Assembly (NCBI RefSeq): GCF_000264495.1
Contig: NC_017954.1
Location: forward strand, 1-64,000
Direction: 5' to 3'
Length of the DNA stretch: 64,000 bases
DNA from: Thermogladius calderae 1633
GTDB taxonomy: Archaea; Thermoproteota; Thermoprotei_A; Sulfolobales; Desulfurococcaceae
Part shown: positions 15,571-25,826 of the stretch, in pieces
How the letters are laid out: each line of letters starts with the position of its first letter
How positions within the stretch are numbered: the stretch's first letter is position 1
Notes under the pieces: model-generated
What the model was told of the DNA's origin: nothing
The model's database searches: none
What the model saw: the letters and a program-made list of their open reading frames with translations, nothing else
Program-made: the position numbers and the translations under genes

Positions 15571-17506
15571 CATGGATGTCATAGACGTGTATGTTGCGGC
15601 CAGGCTCTACAACGACAGGCTCAAGGACTGCTACCTCGACAACTTCTACAGGGTTCAGTTCTACTGGTTGGCGAAGGTCAGGTGCAGGGAGGGTGTGGTG
15701 AACATTAAGCTGGAACCAGGCGTTAGGTTCCACCTGTCGAATATAGTGCCCTCTGAAAAGAAGGTAGACCCTCTAGCAATATTCGTGAGGAAGCATCTCG
15801 ACAACGTTAAGGTCCTCGGTGTCAGACAGGTTGGTTGGGAGAGGGTACTAAGAGTAGAGCTCGCCAGGGGGTCTGAAAAGTACAGCATGTTTATTGAGCT
15901 TCTACCACGAGGCGTTGTCGTAATAGCGAACTACGAGGAGAGGATCTTGTTCGCATCTAAACAAATGGAGCTTAGGGACAGAGTTGTAAAGCGGGGTGTA
16001 AAGTACCAACCTCCTCCCGCACGAGGGCTGCCCCCCTACTCCGAGAGGCTCGTGGAGGTTCTCCTAGAGCACGACACCCTAGTCAAAGGGCTGACCCGTG
16101 GTTGGGGTCTACCAGGCTACGTCGCCGAAGAACTTGCTTTCAGGTCCGGGCTATTCGAGTCAAAAAACACGAAGCCTGCCAACATCGCGCACAAGGACCT
16201 CGAGAACTTAACCGAATCGTACAACGAGGTAGTAAAAGAGGCCGAGAACGGCAACGGCTTCCTGGTTTATGCCACGTCCAATGAGCCTCTCCTGTACACT
16301 TCTTTCAAGCCAAGCGTCCTCATCGAGGAGTACAAGCTGAGCGTCAAAGGCGTAGACTTCAACACTGCTGTTGACACGTTCTTCGGACACTACGAGAGGA
16401 GGGTTGCTAGAGAGACTACGTTGAGGAGAGCCGGCGAGAAAGCGGCTGAACTAAAGAAGGCCATAGACGAGATCCAGCAACGCATCTCGGCTTTCCAAAA
16501 AGACTTAGATGGGTACAGGAGCATCCTGAACACTATTTACGAAAACTACGCGCAGGTTGAGCAAGTACTCCTTTGCGCCCAAGAAGTCAGAAGGGCTGCA
16601 GGCTGGGAGTCGGTACCGGAGAGGTGTAGTGGCGTGGAGTCCTACCAGGCCGACAAGGGGTTAGTCCTCGTAAAAGTCGGGGACTCTACTGTATGGCTCG
16701 ACATAAGGCTAGACCTCAAAAGGAACGTCATCGAGATTAAAAAGAAGATCGGCGAGTTGGAGAGAAAGCTCGAAACCGCCCTGAACAAAAAGCGTGAAAT
16801 GGAGGAGGAGCTGAAACAAATTGGAGAGGCCTCACTGGAGGAGCCCAGACTGGTGATAAGGCCTAGAGAGTGGTATGAGAGGTTTCACTGGACGATTACG
16901 AGTAACGGGTTCCTGGCTATAGGTGGGCGCGACGCCGACCAGAACGAGACTATATACAGGAAGTACATGGAGGAGAGCGACATATTCCTCCACGCCGATG
17001 TACACGGGGCACCGGTGGTTGTAGTGAAGACCCGTGGCGAGGACGTGCCCGAGACTGATATCCGCGAAGCAGCGTATCTGACCGCCTGCTACTCGAGGGC
17101 TTGGAAGGCCGGTCTAGCGTCTATAGAGGTGTTCTGGGTGAGGGGGGGCCAGGTCTCCAAGTCGCCCCCGAGCGGGGAGTACCTGTCAAAAGGCTCGTTC
17201 ATGGTCTACGGTAAGAGAAACTACCTGAGTATACCCCTCGAATTGGCACTGGGGGTCGAGAAGGTAGAGAGTAGCGTCTACGGGGTCTACTACAGGTTGT
17301 TCGCGGGCCCCGAGGATCTTGTCAAGCGCAGAACAGTGTCATACGTGGTTCTGAGACCGTCCAACCAGCCCGTCGAGACTGTTGCGAGGGAGGTCTACGG
17401 CTCGATCGTGAGGGGGCTAGCCAGCGAGTTTATCTCGGTCAACGACATAATTGAGCGCCTACCGGGTCCCTCCGTGGTAGTAAAAACGGTCAAGATCGGG
17501 GGTTAA
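15548..17506 (+). CDS. rqcH: RqcH/NEMF-family ribosome quality control factor
   Basis: The product (652 residues from the GTG at 15548) has the NFACT-N domain, a central coiled-coil region (about 280-430, with KKIGELERKLETALNKKREM) and the NFACT-R domain (WYERFHWTITSNGFLAIGGRDADQNE, DIFLHADVHGAP). RqcH binds peptidyl-tRNA on split 50S subunits and in bacteria adds alanine tails; archaeal members are thought to do similar work. I chose GTG 15548 because GGAGG (about 15535-15540) is correctly spaced; ATG 15572 is the alternative. The longer open frame from 15461 overlaps the preceding gene and is not used. Confidence 0.93.
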   Translation: MRGLEKNSMDVIDVYVAARLYNDRLKDCYLDNFYRVQFYWLAKVRCREGVVNIKLEPGVRFHLSNIVPSEKKVDPLAIFVRKHLDNVKVLGVRQVGWERVLRVELARGSEKYSMFIELLPRGVVVIANYEERILFASKQMELRDRVVKRGVKYQPPPARGLPPYSERLVEVLLEHDTLVKGLTRGWGLPGYVAEELAFRSGLFESKNTKPANIAHKDLENLTESYNEVVKEAENGNGFLVYATSNEPLLYTSFKPSVLIEEYKLSVKGVDFNTAVDTFFGHYERRVARETTLRRAGEKAAELKKAIDEIQQRISAFQKDLDGYRSILNTIYENYAQVEQVLLCAQEVRRAAGWESVPERCSGVESYQADKGLVLVKVGDSTVWLDIRLDLKRNVIEIKKKIGELERKLETALNKKREMEEELKQIGEASLEEPRLVIRPREWYERFHWTITSNGFLAIGGRDADQNETIYRKYMEESDIFLHADVHGAPVVVVKTRGEDVPETDIREAAYLTACYSRAWKAGLASIEVFWVRGGQVSKSPPSGEYLSKGSFMVYGKRNYLSIPLELALGVEKVESSVYGVYYRLFAGPEDLVKRRTVSYVVLRPSNQPVETVAREVYGSIVRGLASEFISVNDIIERLPGPSVVVKTVKIGG

Positions 17507-17563
17507 TTATAAAATCTTTGGTTTATTAAATTAAGGAAACAACCTGGGCTATTGGTGATCAAA

Positions 17564-18796
17564 GTGGCGAGAAACATAGTCGTTGAACCGATAAAATTTC
17601 AAAGCGTTAGAGACATGCGTGTAGAACTTGTTGAAAGGAAGGGGTTGGGGCACCCCGACTATATAGCAGACTCGGCTAGCGAAGTTGCCTCGAGGGCTCT
17701 CTGCCAGTACTACTTAAAGGAGTTCGGGACGATACTACACCACAACCTCGACAAAACACTGCTTGTGGGCGGTCAGGCCAACCCCCGTTTCGGTGGAGGC
17801 GAGGTGATCGAACCTATTTACATTATCGTGGCTGGTAGAGCTACTACAGAGGTTAGAACTGAGAGCGGCGTCGAGAGAGTGCCGTTTGGCAGTATCATCG
17901 TCAAGGCGGTGAGGGACTGGATCAGAGAGAACATGAGGTATCTAGACCCGGACTCACACGTAGTAGTAGACTACATGGTCAGGAAGGGGAGCGCCGACCT
18001 TGTCGCAGTGTTCGAGGCGGGTACACGGAGTATACCCCTGGCCAACGACACCAGTATCGGGGTCGGCTTCTACCCGCTTACACCACTAGAGCAGTTAGTC
18101 CGCGAGACCGAGAGGCTTCTCAACTCACGCGATTACAAGAAGAAGCTCCCAGCGGTGGGAGAGGACATCAAGGTAATGGGTCTAAGGGTGGACAAGAAGG
18201 TGAGGCTGACTATAGCCGTCGCGTTCATCGACAGCCAGGTCAAGGACGTGGGCGAGTACTTGAACTACAAACAGCAGGTAGTCGAGGACGTCTTGAACCT
18301 CGCCTCGAAAGTCATGCCAGATTACAATGTGGAGGTACACGTCAACACAGCAGACATGCCCGAAAAAGGCGTAGTGTACCTAACAGTCACGGGGACTAGC
18401 GCTGAGCACGGTGACGACGGGGCAACGGGACGGGGCAATAGGGCTAACGGGCTGATAACGCCTATGAGGCCTATCAGCTTGGAGGCTACGGCTGGTAAGA
18501 ACCCGGTTAACCACGTCGGCAAGATATACAACGTGTTGGCGGAGCTCCTAGCAAAGAAGATCTACGAGGTGTCTAGTGAGTACGTGAAAGACGTCTACGT
18601 CGAGATCTTGAGTCAGATAGGTAAGCCCATAGACAGACCCCAAGTAGTCAGCGTTAAGATGATCCCGCTAGACTTCTCTAAGACCGACCTGCCCTCCCAT
18701 GTAGTCAGCGAGATCGAGGGTGTAGTTAACAACGAGCTAGACAACATCAGGGACGTCACCAGGTTGATACTCGAGGGTAAAGTTTCACTATATTGA
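17564..18796 (+). CDS. mat: Archaeal S-adenosylmethionine synthetase
   Basis: The 410-residue protein matches the archaeal MAT family: [39 protein letters not shown], the [16 protein letters not shown] block and the [13 protein letters not shown]-terminal motif. It condenses ATP and methionine to S-adenosylmethionine, the methyl donor for the several methyltransferases in this window. The start is the GTG at 17564: the preceding GGTGATC (17554-17560) is a perfect match to the 16S anti-Shine-Dalgarno end, 4 bases upstream. TTG 17552 and GTG 17555 lie inside that motif and are unlikely starts. Confidence 0.96.
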   Translation: MARNIVVEPIKFQSVRDMRVELVERKGLGHPDYIADSASEVASRALCQYYLKEFGTILHHNLDKTLLVGGQANPRFGGGEVIEPIYIIVAGRATTEVRTESGVERVPFGSIIVKAVRDWIRENMRYLDPDSHVVVDYMVRKGSADLVAVFEAGTRSIPLANDTSIGVGFYPLTPLEQLVRETERLLNSRDYKKKLPAVGEDIKVMGLRVDKKVRLTIAVAFIDSQVKDVGEYLNYKQQVVEDVLNLASKVMPDYNVEVHVNTADMPEKGVVYLTVTGTSAEHGDDGATGRGNRANGLITPMRPISLEATAGKNPVNHVGKIYNVLAELLAKKIYEVSSEYVKDVYVEILSQIGKPIDRPQVVSVKMIPLDFSKTDLPSHVVSEIEGVVNNELDNIRDVTRLILEGKVSLY

Positions 18797-20821
18797 CCTG
18801 TCGAAGCGCTTGACACCGAGTTTTTTCATGCGCTCGGTTTGATACTCCTCAATTAGTTTGAGCACGCGATTAAGCTCGTCCTCTCTCTCCTGTTTCTCGA
18901 TGTCACTCCAAATCTTCTGGCCTTCGCTGATAACTCTCTTCTCGACTATAACGACCTCGTTAAATTCCACGACAGGACTGTACTCTATGACTGCTGCCGG
19001 CGTGTAGCCAATGCCCTTCTTACGGGTCAATACAACGATCTTATTCGACTTCAAGTACTTGAGAGTCTCATCATCCAATACCCCAACCTCGTCCACGAAG
19101 ACGACGGGCTGTGGTGGAGTAACCTTTAGCGCGTCGGGGAGTTTCTTAAACCTTGGGACAACCAACAAATTACCCTCGGATACTTCCTTGAGGGCTTTAG
19201 ACAACCTGTTCAAAGTTTCGACCAGTTCGTTGATCCTCCTCTCCTTGTCCTCCACGCTCTTCCTGAGCTCGCCGATTTCGTTTGTTAGCATGTAGATTCT
19301 TCTCTCGCACTCCTCGTCCAGCTTTTTACCGCTTAAGAGCTTTATTTCGAGCTCGAGGTTTCTTAGAGCCTCCTCTTTCTCTGCTAGCTTGTTCTCCAGG
19401 TGCTTGACTAGAGCCTCCAGCTCCACGAGCCTCTGTTTTAACGCTAGAGTGTCGCTTGACTCCTGTGTTCCTGGTCGCTCGGTGAGAGCTACTGGCTTAG
19501 TGGGTGTCGTGGATTTCTTGAGCTCTATCTCGATATACTTTTCCACCACCTCGTTTACAGGTCTTCCCTTCAGGATTTCCCTCAGTATGAAGGGCAGGCT
19601 GTTTTTAAGTCTGTAGTGTCTCGCGTACCTCCTGACAACCAGAAGCTTTTCCGAGATCATGTTCAACGCCTTGTAGGCCGCTGCCACCGCGTCTTTGACA
19701 TGAGAGTCTTTTAGCTCCAGGTTCTTGTTCAGGCTGACGGCTTTCTCGAGTAGCCTTTGTTTTTCGCTCGCCTCCAGATCCCTCGGGGGCGATATGAGGA
19801 CTGAGCCTGTCTGGGCCGCGATCTTCTCGACGAGGTCTGGCGGGCTATTGACGTCGCTGGTGATCACAACAGGTATACCATACTCAGATATGATGTTTAC
19901 TATAGCAGACCTGTCTATACCCCTGTAGGACGAGGCGTGTAGAACCCTACCGTCGAGGTCTATAATGGCTAAGCCCGTGGTCATGCCTGGGTCTATTCCA
20001 ACGATTACGGGCCTGAGCGGGGTTTCTTTGTCCTCTTCCCCGACGAAGATGTCTGCTAGGGGTTTTACTACTACTTTCACCCCCTTGCTCTTAATAGGTC
20101 TCACCAGCCCGTACAACTCATCGCGCGGGGCGTAGACTATGAAGACGCTCCTCTCTAGACCCCCTTTACTCCTCCTGATATAGAGGTCGTAGTCTAACCC
20201 TTTCTCGTCTAGCACCTTCTTTATGTCTTTTGTGACCGAGAGTATCCCGGCCCTAATACTCCTCAGATACCTGTTCAGGCTCATACCTCCGTGACTTACA
20301 CTTCTACCTCGCGTAACAACAATTTTCGTCTTAGTGACTCGCCTCCCGATCCTAAGACCCACGCCTCTACTCGCGGCACACGCTATTATGCGAGCCGAGG
20401 ACAGCGGGTCTGACGTGTTCAGACTATCTAAGCCTATACTCCTCTTGATCTCCTCGAGGCTCCTGAATCCTTCTACCCCTGCCGTGACCTGAACTATCTC
20501 TGTGGACTCCGGAAACATCTCGAAGAGCTTCAGCAGACTCTTTTTATCGGGCGCAAGCTCGTAGATGTTGTCGACGGCGACGATCGCCTTATCGCACTCC
20601 CAAGCAAGCCTAATTATCTTACCTAGAGTCGCGTCTCTCAGTTCCTGTTTAACCTCGTTATTTCTCAGAACGACAACAGAGTACTTAGCCACCTGAGTGG
20701 ACGAGGGTGAGTGACCTGGCTGGATGTCCACGCCTATTACACAAACGTCCTCCGAGCCTTTGTTAATTGGACCCTCGAACTGGGACAAAATGCCAGCCCT
20801 TGGCGCACTGTCAGCCAACAA
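18788..20821 (-). CDS. DUF460 protein (RNase H-fold plus coiled coil)
   Basis: The 677-residue protein is of the archaeal DUF460/COG2433 family. Its parts are an N-terminal domain (about 25-240), an RNase H-like fold domain with the motif [19 protein letters not shown] (about 272-290), an acidic strand and helix region, a long coiled coil (about 450-560, with [19 protein letters not shown]), and a C-terminal alpha/beta domain. The RNase H-type fold resembles RuvC-like and YqgF-like proteins, but function is undetermined. Start is a TTG close to a TATA-like TTATTAAATAAG (about 20838-20850), so the mRNA leader would be very short. Its 3' end overlaps mat by 9 bases (convergent). Confidence 0.88.
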   Translation of the reverse strand: MLADSAPRAGILSQFEGPINKGSEDVCVIGVDIQPGHSPSSTQVAKYSVVVLRNNEVKQELRDATLGKIIRLAWECDKAIVAVDNIYELAPDKKSLLKLFEMFPESTEIVQVTAGVEGFRSLEEIKRSIGLDSLNTSDPLSSARIIACAASRGVGLRIGRRVTKTKIVVTRGRSVSHGGMSLNRYLRSIRAGILSVTKDIKKVLDEKGLDYDLYIRRSKGGLERSVFIVYAPRDELYGLVRPIKSKGVKVVVKPLADIFVGEEDKETPLRPVIVGIDPGMTTGLAIIDLDGRVLHASSYRGIDRSAIVNIISEYGIPVVITSDVNSPPDLVEKIAAQTGSVLISPPRDLEASEKQRLLEKAVSLNKNLELKDSHVKDAVAAAYKALNMISEKLLVVRRYARHYRLKNSLPFILREILKGRPVNEVVEKYIEIELKKSTTPTKPVALTERPGTQESSDTLALKQRLVELEALVKHLENKLAEKEEALRNLELEIKLLSGKKLDEECERRIYMLTNEIGELRKSVEDKERRINELVETLNRLSKALKEVSEGNLLVVPRFKKLPDALKVTPPQPVVFVDEVGVLDDETLKYLKSNKIVVLTRKKGIGYTPAAVIEYSPVVEFNEVVIVEKRVISEGQKIWSDIEKQEREDELNRVLKLIEEYQTERMKKLGVKRFDRSI

Positions 20822-20884
20822 ACATGCAAGTATTTCACACCTTATTTAATAATTCTCGAAGCCTCGTGCCCCTCCCCCTCGTAA

Positions 20885-21763
20885 TTAGGACGTGATATAC
20901 TTAACGACTTCGCCTGGGTCCCCGCCGACACCGTATACTTTACCGAAGAACCGTAGGATGTACTTGACATCCCTGCTGAGTAGGGGAAGAGCGTTGGGCT
21001 CCTCCTTGTACACGAATTGTGGCCAGTCGATGATGTAGGGCCTCTCGTCATTTTTTGACACGATTATGTTGTACTCGCTCAGATCCCCGTGGACAATGCC
21101 TACTTTCGAGTAGGCTATCCTCAGCGTCTCGAAGATCTGCTCTAAGACCTTCCACGGGTCTCTAAGTGTCGGCCTGCGGTACAGCTCGACGCCGTCGATG
21201 AACTCCATTACTGTCGCGTGTCTGTTGAACCCGTAGGGCCTAGGTACGTTCGCCTTATTGCTATAGAGGTCGACCAACGCCTTGTACTCTCTCTCGGCCG
21301 CGGCCTTGGACTGCTCGAACCATGTAGTTGTCGGCGACTGGGCCCAGCTCCTCAGAAGTCTCGTCCTCCTAAAGCTGGAGCGGCCGATCCTCAAGAACTT
21401 TATAATCAGTGCTTCCCCGCTGGGTGACATGGCTTTGTACAGGTCGCTCTCCTTACCGACGCCCACCTTATCGCCTATGGCGGATACGATGTTCTGGTCA
21501 ACGAGACTCTTCAACGCTAGCATATCGAGGGCCAAGTACGTCAGCCTAAAAGACCTGGAGGGCCCCGTCAAAGCCGACTTTACTAGTTTGAGTTTGTGGA
21601 GCTTGTGTAGCACCAACGAGGCTTTCTCCTCGTATATCCTGGTCTCCCTGACGATGTCTTCTAGCGGGATAAAATCCCGCCTCTTTGAAAGCCTCTCCAT
21701 CGCCCTGAGAACCTTGAAGTCGTCCTCGTTCAGCGATCTATAGATGAGGCCGAGATTAGGCAT
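20885..21763 (-). CDS. rio2: RIO2-type atypical kinase
   Basis: The 292-residue protein has an N-terminal winged helix (about 1-85), then the RIO kinase domain with a flexible loop and ATP-binding VGVGKESDLYKA, LIIKF (lysine about 122), the catalytic HGDLSEYNII (Asp about 227) and the metal-binding IIDWPQ (Asp about 246). RIO2 acts in the final steps of 40S/30S subunit maturation. It is encoded with an 8-base overlap to the decarboxylase gene upstream, which is probably coincidental clustering within one transcript. Confidence 0.96.
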   Translation of the reverse strand: MPNLGLIYRSLNEDDFKVLRAMERLSKRRDFIPLEDIVRETRIYEEKASLVLHKLHKLKLVKSALTGPSRSFRLTYLALDMLALKSLVDQNIVSAIGDKVGVGKESDLYKAMSPSGEALIIKFLRIGRSSFRRTRLLRSWAQSPTTTWFEQSKAAAEREYKALVDLYSNKANVPRPYGFNRHATVMEFIDGVELYRRPTLRDPWKVLEQIFETLRIAYSKVGIVHGDLSEYNIIVSKNDERPYIIDWPQFVYKEEPNALPLLSRDVKYILRFFGKVYGVGGDPGEVVKYITS

Positions 21764-22913
21764 CAGGAGTATTCCTCGCTACTTCGTCTAGGGCGTCCAG
21801 GAACCTACCGATCAAATGCTCGTTGAAGTGGGGCATTACTACGACTCTCAACCCGCGAATACTAGGCGCCTTGTAGACAAACAGGCCTCTCTCGGCCAGG
21901 TACCTGAGGAGAGCCAGGCTGTCCACCCTCCTATGCCTGAAAGCCACAATGGTGGTTTGAGGCTTGACAACCTCGAATCCGCGTAGTGAACTAATCCTTT
22001 CGTAGAGGTCTGCGGCCACTCTATACGCCCATAGCGCCCTCTCCCTTAGACGTGCTGCTCCTACCGCTTTGACGACAGCCCAGATGCCTGCTAGACTACC
22101 CCCGGGTCTAGTGCCCAGTATACCGCACGTTCTCCCCGAGAGCGTGTAGGAGTACTCGATGCAGCTCTTATCCAGGTATTCGTCGCTAGAGAACAGTATG
22201 AGCCCGGCTGGTGGAGGGGCTGCCGCGAACTTGTGGAAGTCCACCGCGATGCTCGAGACACCTGGGTAGAAGTAGACGTTGTCTCTAAGAAGCCCCTCCT
22301 CGTACAGGAACGGGACGATCAAGCCTCCGTAAGCTGCGTCCACGTGGAGGTAAATACCGTACTCTGAAGCTATTCTGGCGACCTCTCTCAACGGGTCCAC
22401 TAGACCGAGCTCTGTGGTACCTGCTGTCACGACAATCGCGAAAGGCCTGTGAGCTCGAACGTAGTCCTCGAGCAACCCCGGGTCGACTGGTTTATTACCT
22501 GTCGGGACTTTCACGAGTTTACAGCCTAACAGCCAGCAACCCTTCTCTACGGACAAGTGGACGGTGTCGGGTGCTAGAACAACACTACTCTCCCTCCCGT
22601 GGACTTCCCTGGCGACTAAGAGCGCCACTATATTGGACTCGGTGGCGCCTGCCGTGACGTACCCCTTTCTAGACCCATACAAAGTAGCTGTGAACTCGAG
22701 GACGTCTCTGTACATGTCTTTGAGTGGCGGGAAGAGCTCGATATCTGCCAGGTTCGTGTGCGAGAAAACACTGAAAGCGTAAAGTGCTAAGGGGTCTGGT
22801 GGAGTGGTCATCGAGCCGAGTATAGACAACTCGTGTCTAGGGGTCTTGCTGCTTAGGACGTAGAGATCCCTCAGTAGACCGGCTACTCTGTTCTTCTCGA
22901 GAGCCGTCATCAA
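21756..22913 (-). CDS. mfnA: PLP-dependent decarboxylase (MfnA type)
   Basis: The 385-residue protein has the group II decarboxylase fold with HVDAAYGG (190-197), PLP lysine in VDFHKFAAAP (Lys about 228), and GATESNIVALL. It matches archaeal MfnA proteins, which decarboxylate L-tyrosine in methanogens or L-aspartate. In a non-methanogen the likely reaction is aspartate to beta-alanine for coenzyme A synthesis. The sequence alone cannot separate the two substrates. It sits in a tight minus-strand row between TIP49 (3-base gap) and rio2. Confidence 0.9.
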   Translation of the reverse strand: MMTALEKNRVAGLLRDLYVLSSKTPRHELSILGSMTTPPDPLALYAFSVFSHTNLADIELFPPLKDMYRDVLEFTATLYGSRKGYVTAGATESNIVALLVAREVHGRESSVVLAPDTVHLSVEKGCWLLGCKLVKVPTGNKPVDPGLLEDYVRAHRPFAIVVTAGTTELGLVDPLREVARIASEYGIYLHVDAAYGGLIVPFLYEEGLLRDNVYFYPGVSSIAVDFHKFAAAPPPAGLILFSSDEYLDKSCIEYSYTLSGRTCGILGTRPGGSLAGIWAVVKAVGAARLRERALWAYRVAADLYERISSLRGFEVVKPQTTIVAFRHRRVDSLALLRYLAERGLFVYKAPSIRGLRVVVMPHFNEHLIGRFLDALDEVARNTPDA

Positions 22914-22916
22914 CTC

Positions 22917-24272
22917 TCACTTTAAGAACTTGGACTCGAACTCTTTCAAGTACTTAACGCTGGCCGACAAGTCTATGAATAGCTGCCTCGCCCTCCTCAC
23001 CTCTTCGACCCCCACCTGCTCTCTACCGTTCTCGCCGGCTATTATGTAGGCGGGCTCCAGAAGCTGAACAGCGTACCTCAAGCTCGTCTCGGTCGCGAGC
23101 TTGACCAGCTCCTCTAGAGCTTCGTCGCTCAGCTTGATGTCCTCCTCCTCGGCTCTGATCTTGATTATCTCCCTCATCTCTTCAGAGGTGTAAGGTCTCG
23201 TTGGTATTATCAGCAACCTGTCAAGTAGGTCTAGGGGGATACCGTGCGGTGACTCGATGTCCGTACCCCTTATCTTGGCCATCCCCCTATTGGTCGCTAG
23301 GATGATCAAGGGGGAAAACTCGCTCTCCATCGCCCTCGTCAAGAAGCTGAAAGCCTCGATATCAAGCATGTGGGCATCGTCTATGAACAAGACTCCGGGG
23401 ACTATCTCGCCCTTATTGCTCTCGATCCACTTCCTGACAGTCTCGTCGACCTCTTTCCTGACCTCCGGCGGTATCTCCTTCTCGAAGGCAAAACCGAAGA
23501 AGCTTATTAACGCTCTCTGGGAGGCAACGATCGTGTCCAGCTCGTGCAGCGTGAGGGTTCTGACAATCTCTTTCTCCTTCTTGACCGGGCCGCGAGGTAT
23601 CTCGACAAGCCTCTTGGTCTCCACGTCGTACGTCTTCACCTCGGCGAAGTCCTTCGCCTTGCCCTCCCTAAAGACCTTGCCCGTCTCAGCGTCGATCCAT
23701 ATGACGTCACCCCTCCTAATCCCCATCTCGATTATCTGCTCGGTAATCTCCTCGCCGACCGTCAGCGGTACTTCCTCGTCCTTCGTAGCTAGCACTATGC
23801 GCGCTTCACGGGGTATGGTGAGGTAAGGTGCCAGGGGATGCCTTACTCTCTTGACTTTGACGTCCTTGACAACACCTTCGTAGACAAGCCTTCTCTCCCT
23901 TATCCTGACACCCAGAGACCTGCGTAGGGCCTCCATGAGTATTTCTGTCTTTTTCTTCTCACTACTGTAAATCTCGCTGCCGCTCATTATGACGAACGGT
24001 GTGTCTTCACCGAGCTCTCTCGCGATCGCGATGGCCAGCGCCGTCTTGCCGGTACCAGGGGGGCCGACGAAGAGGATGCCCCTGCCACTCATCCTGCCTG
24101 ACTTTATTATTTGTACTATTATACCGGCCGCCTCCCTAGCTTCTCTCTGCCCCACTAACCCGTCCGCGACAGGTAAGGCCCTGCCCTTCTCGTCTAGTCC
24201 CAGCCCCCTTATGTGGCTGTGGGTGCTGATCCTCGCCCTCCTCCTGATAGTCTCCACTTTGATCTCTGGCAT
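22917..24272 (-). CDS. TIP49/RuvBL-family AAA+ ATPase
   Basis: The 451-residue protein has the TIP49 N-terminus (ETIRRRARISTHSHIRGLGLD), Walker A GPPGTGKT (70-77), a large insertion domain between Walker A and B (about 120-285), Walker B GVLFIDDAHMLD, and sensor motifs ATNRG and GIPLDLLDRLLII. These are hallmarks of eukaryotic RuvBL1/RuvBL2. In eukaryotes RuvBL proteins also help assemble box C/D snoRNPs. The same window contains the archaeal C/D RNP proteins Nop5 and fibrillarin, although not adjacent. Start is supported by an AAGGTGG motif upstream. Confidence 0.95.
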   Translation of the reverse strand: MPEIKVETIRRRARISTHSHIRGLGLDEKGRALPVADGLVGQREAREAAGIIVQIIKSGRMSGRGILFVGPPGTGKTALAIAIARELGEDTPFVIMSGSEIYSSEKKKTEILMEALRRSLGVRIRERRLVYEGVVKDVKVKRVRHPLAPYLTIPREARIVLATKDEEVPLTVGEEITEQIIEMGIRRGDVIWIDAETGKVFREGKAKDFAEVKTYDVETKRLVEIPRGPVKKEKEIVRTLTLHELDTIVASQRALISFFGFAFEKEIPPEVRKEVDETVRKWIESNKGEIVPGVLFIDDAHMLDIEAFSFLTRAMESEFSPLIILATNRGMAKIRGTDIESPHGIPLDLLDRLLIIPTRPYTSEEMREIIKIRAEEEDIKLSDEALEELVKLATETSLRYAVQLLEPAYIIAGENGREQVGVEEVRRARQLFIDLSASVKYLKEFESKFLK

Positions 24273-24345
24273 TGCTTACACCACCTTTCACACTGGGTAG
24301 CTCAAAACCTATAATCAATACTCTCTATAATTAGGAGTGGTCGTT

Positions 24346-25185
24346 TTATTCCTTGTATCTATCGAGTAGGGCCCTAATCCTCCTCGTTATCTCGTCACTC
24401 GAGAGCCCTGTGGCCTTTAACGCGTTGATCTTGTAGACCAGTAGGTCCTTGCCTATCTCTCCGTAGTTTCTTGCGAACAGCTTTAAGACCTCCTCGTCGA
24501 CCTCCACGATACCGACGTCTACGAAGAATAGATCCGCCTTTTCGAGCACGTAGCTGGAGACAAGCCTTGCGTAAGCGCTTCCTCCGGACTTGGCTGCCTC
24601 GAATAGTACTAGGTATGTAGCGTTGGTGACCACGATCAAGGTGTACAGCGTGATCGTGAGGGGGTCGTACCCTTGTTCAAACGAGGTAGAAAGGCCCAAT
24701 AGCCCTGCTAGTATGTCCAACAGGTATGAAGACGTTGCGGAGAAAGCGAAGAGGGGTACTGCAATAGCCCCCAGTACAAACGAGAGTAGCGTGACGAGTA
24801 GACCGGAACTCGTGTAGCATAGGAGAAACGCTATCGAAGACAGCATAACGGGGGCGGCGAGTTGTAATCTCTGCAACCTACTACTCCTGAGAGCGCGAGC
24901 ATACGTCTCCTCCAGGGTGTTCCCAAGGTCCCTCAACAGGGACGCTATAGCTACGCTATCGAAACCCCTCTCGACAGCGTAGGCTAATTGCATCACCCTG
25001 TAGAGGAGGAGGTAGACCCCGAGAACTACCTCCTGGTTCAAACCGTATAGTTGGAGTCTACTAAGCCTATCATAAACTTCCTTGACTCTGTCGACCTCAC
25101 TTCTGAGACTAGGGTTTTTCGCCGCTACGATATCTAGGGTCCGGGTCACGTCTAGTCTTTCCAGCTCTCCTCTAAGCTCTCTCAA
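24346..25185 (-). CDS. Hypothetical membrane protein with cytosolic helical ends
   Basis: The 279-residue product has a charged N-terminal helical region (about 1-105), four hydrophobic helices in the middle (about 109-128, 131-151, 155-170, 180-200), then a soluble C-terminal tail with a DITRR-type helix. The start codon is a TTG just after an in-frame TGA. It may be a four-helix membrane protein with its soluble ends in the cytosol, resembling type II secretion/pilus TadC-like topology in outline, but I see no family motif. It is divergent from the small winged-helix gene. Confidence 0.7.
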   Translation of the reverse strand: MRELRGELERLDVTRTLDIVAAKNPSLRSEVDRVKEVYDRLSRLQLYGLNQEVVLGVYLLLYRVMQLAYAVERGFDSVAIASLLRDLGNTLEETYARALRSSRLQRLQLAAPVMLSSIAFLLCYTSSGLLVTLLSFVLGAIAVPLFAFSATSSYLLDILAGLLGLSTSFEQGYDPLTITLYTLIVVTNATYLVLFEAAKSGGSAYARLVSSYVLEKADLFFVDVGIVEVDEEVLKLFARNYGEIGKDLLVYKINALKATGLSSDEITRRIRALLDRYKE

Positions 25186-25321
25186 ACCTGACCATCACGC
25201 AACTACTTCTCTGCCCAGACTATTAGAGATGACGAATCGGCTCAAATACTTCGCTGACGAAATGTTGCGACTCAATTTTATAGGGCGTGATAACGTAATA
25301 GGTACAAGGCGGGTGTGGCGA

Positions 25322-25795
25322 GTGTCTAAACCGCAACAACCACAAACCTCCAAGAGCAAGGAGCTAAAGATCGTTACAAGGCATGTCGTGTCCTTGAGCG
25401 ACGTCGAGAAGAACCCTAGACTGATAAAGCTCCTATACATTACCTCCCAATTCAAGGACATAAGCGAAAAAGCACTGATACACCTCCTCTACTACATGCG
25501 ACAAAACGGGTACGACCTCGGCTACAACTTCGTCGTCATAGGGCAGACCCCAACGAGTAAGGACGTGTCAAGCGACCTCTCAGTTCTCAAGTACCTCGGC
25601 TTACTAGAGGTGAACGAGAAGAAGAAACTGTCTGTGAGCAGCCTAGGCAGGGAGTTCTTAGGGAAACACCTCGAGACGTCCCTTAAGAACGACAAGGAGG
25701 CCATAGAGAAACTCGTCAACGAGCTTAAGACCAGAATCGCCCCAATTGATACGGAAGTCGAGATTAAGGTCAAGAGAAGGGCGTCCAAAGCGTAA
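25322..25795 (+). CDS. Small winged-helix-like hypothetical protein
   Basis: The product (157 residues from the GTG at 25322) is basic at both ends and has a central helical part with a probable winged helix (SDLSVLKYLGLLEVNEKKKLSVSSLGREFL). The frame is open much further upstream, but those codons overlap the divergent membrane gene and lie before a TATA-like TTTTATAG (25276-25283). GTG 25322 is preceded by GGCGGGTG at suitable spacing; GTG 25313 is the alternative. It is probably a DNA-binding regulator, by fold only. Confidence 0.65.
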   Translation: MSKPQQPQTSKSKELKIVTRHVVSLSDVEKNPRLIKLLYITSQFKDISEKALIHLLYYMRQNGYDLGYNFVVIGQTPTSKDVSSDLSVLKYLGLLEVNEKKKLSVSSLGREFLGKHLETSLKNDKEAIEKLVNELKTRIAPIDTEVEIKVKRRASKA

Positions 25796-25826
25796 CCGAG
25801 AGCTCTAGACCTCTGTTTCAAGAACG

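Noticed and set aside
25082-25321. N-terminal extension of the winged-helix gene
   Set aside because: The extra 80 codons overlap the divergent membrane gene and lie upstream of the predicted TATA and ribosome-binding site.
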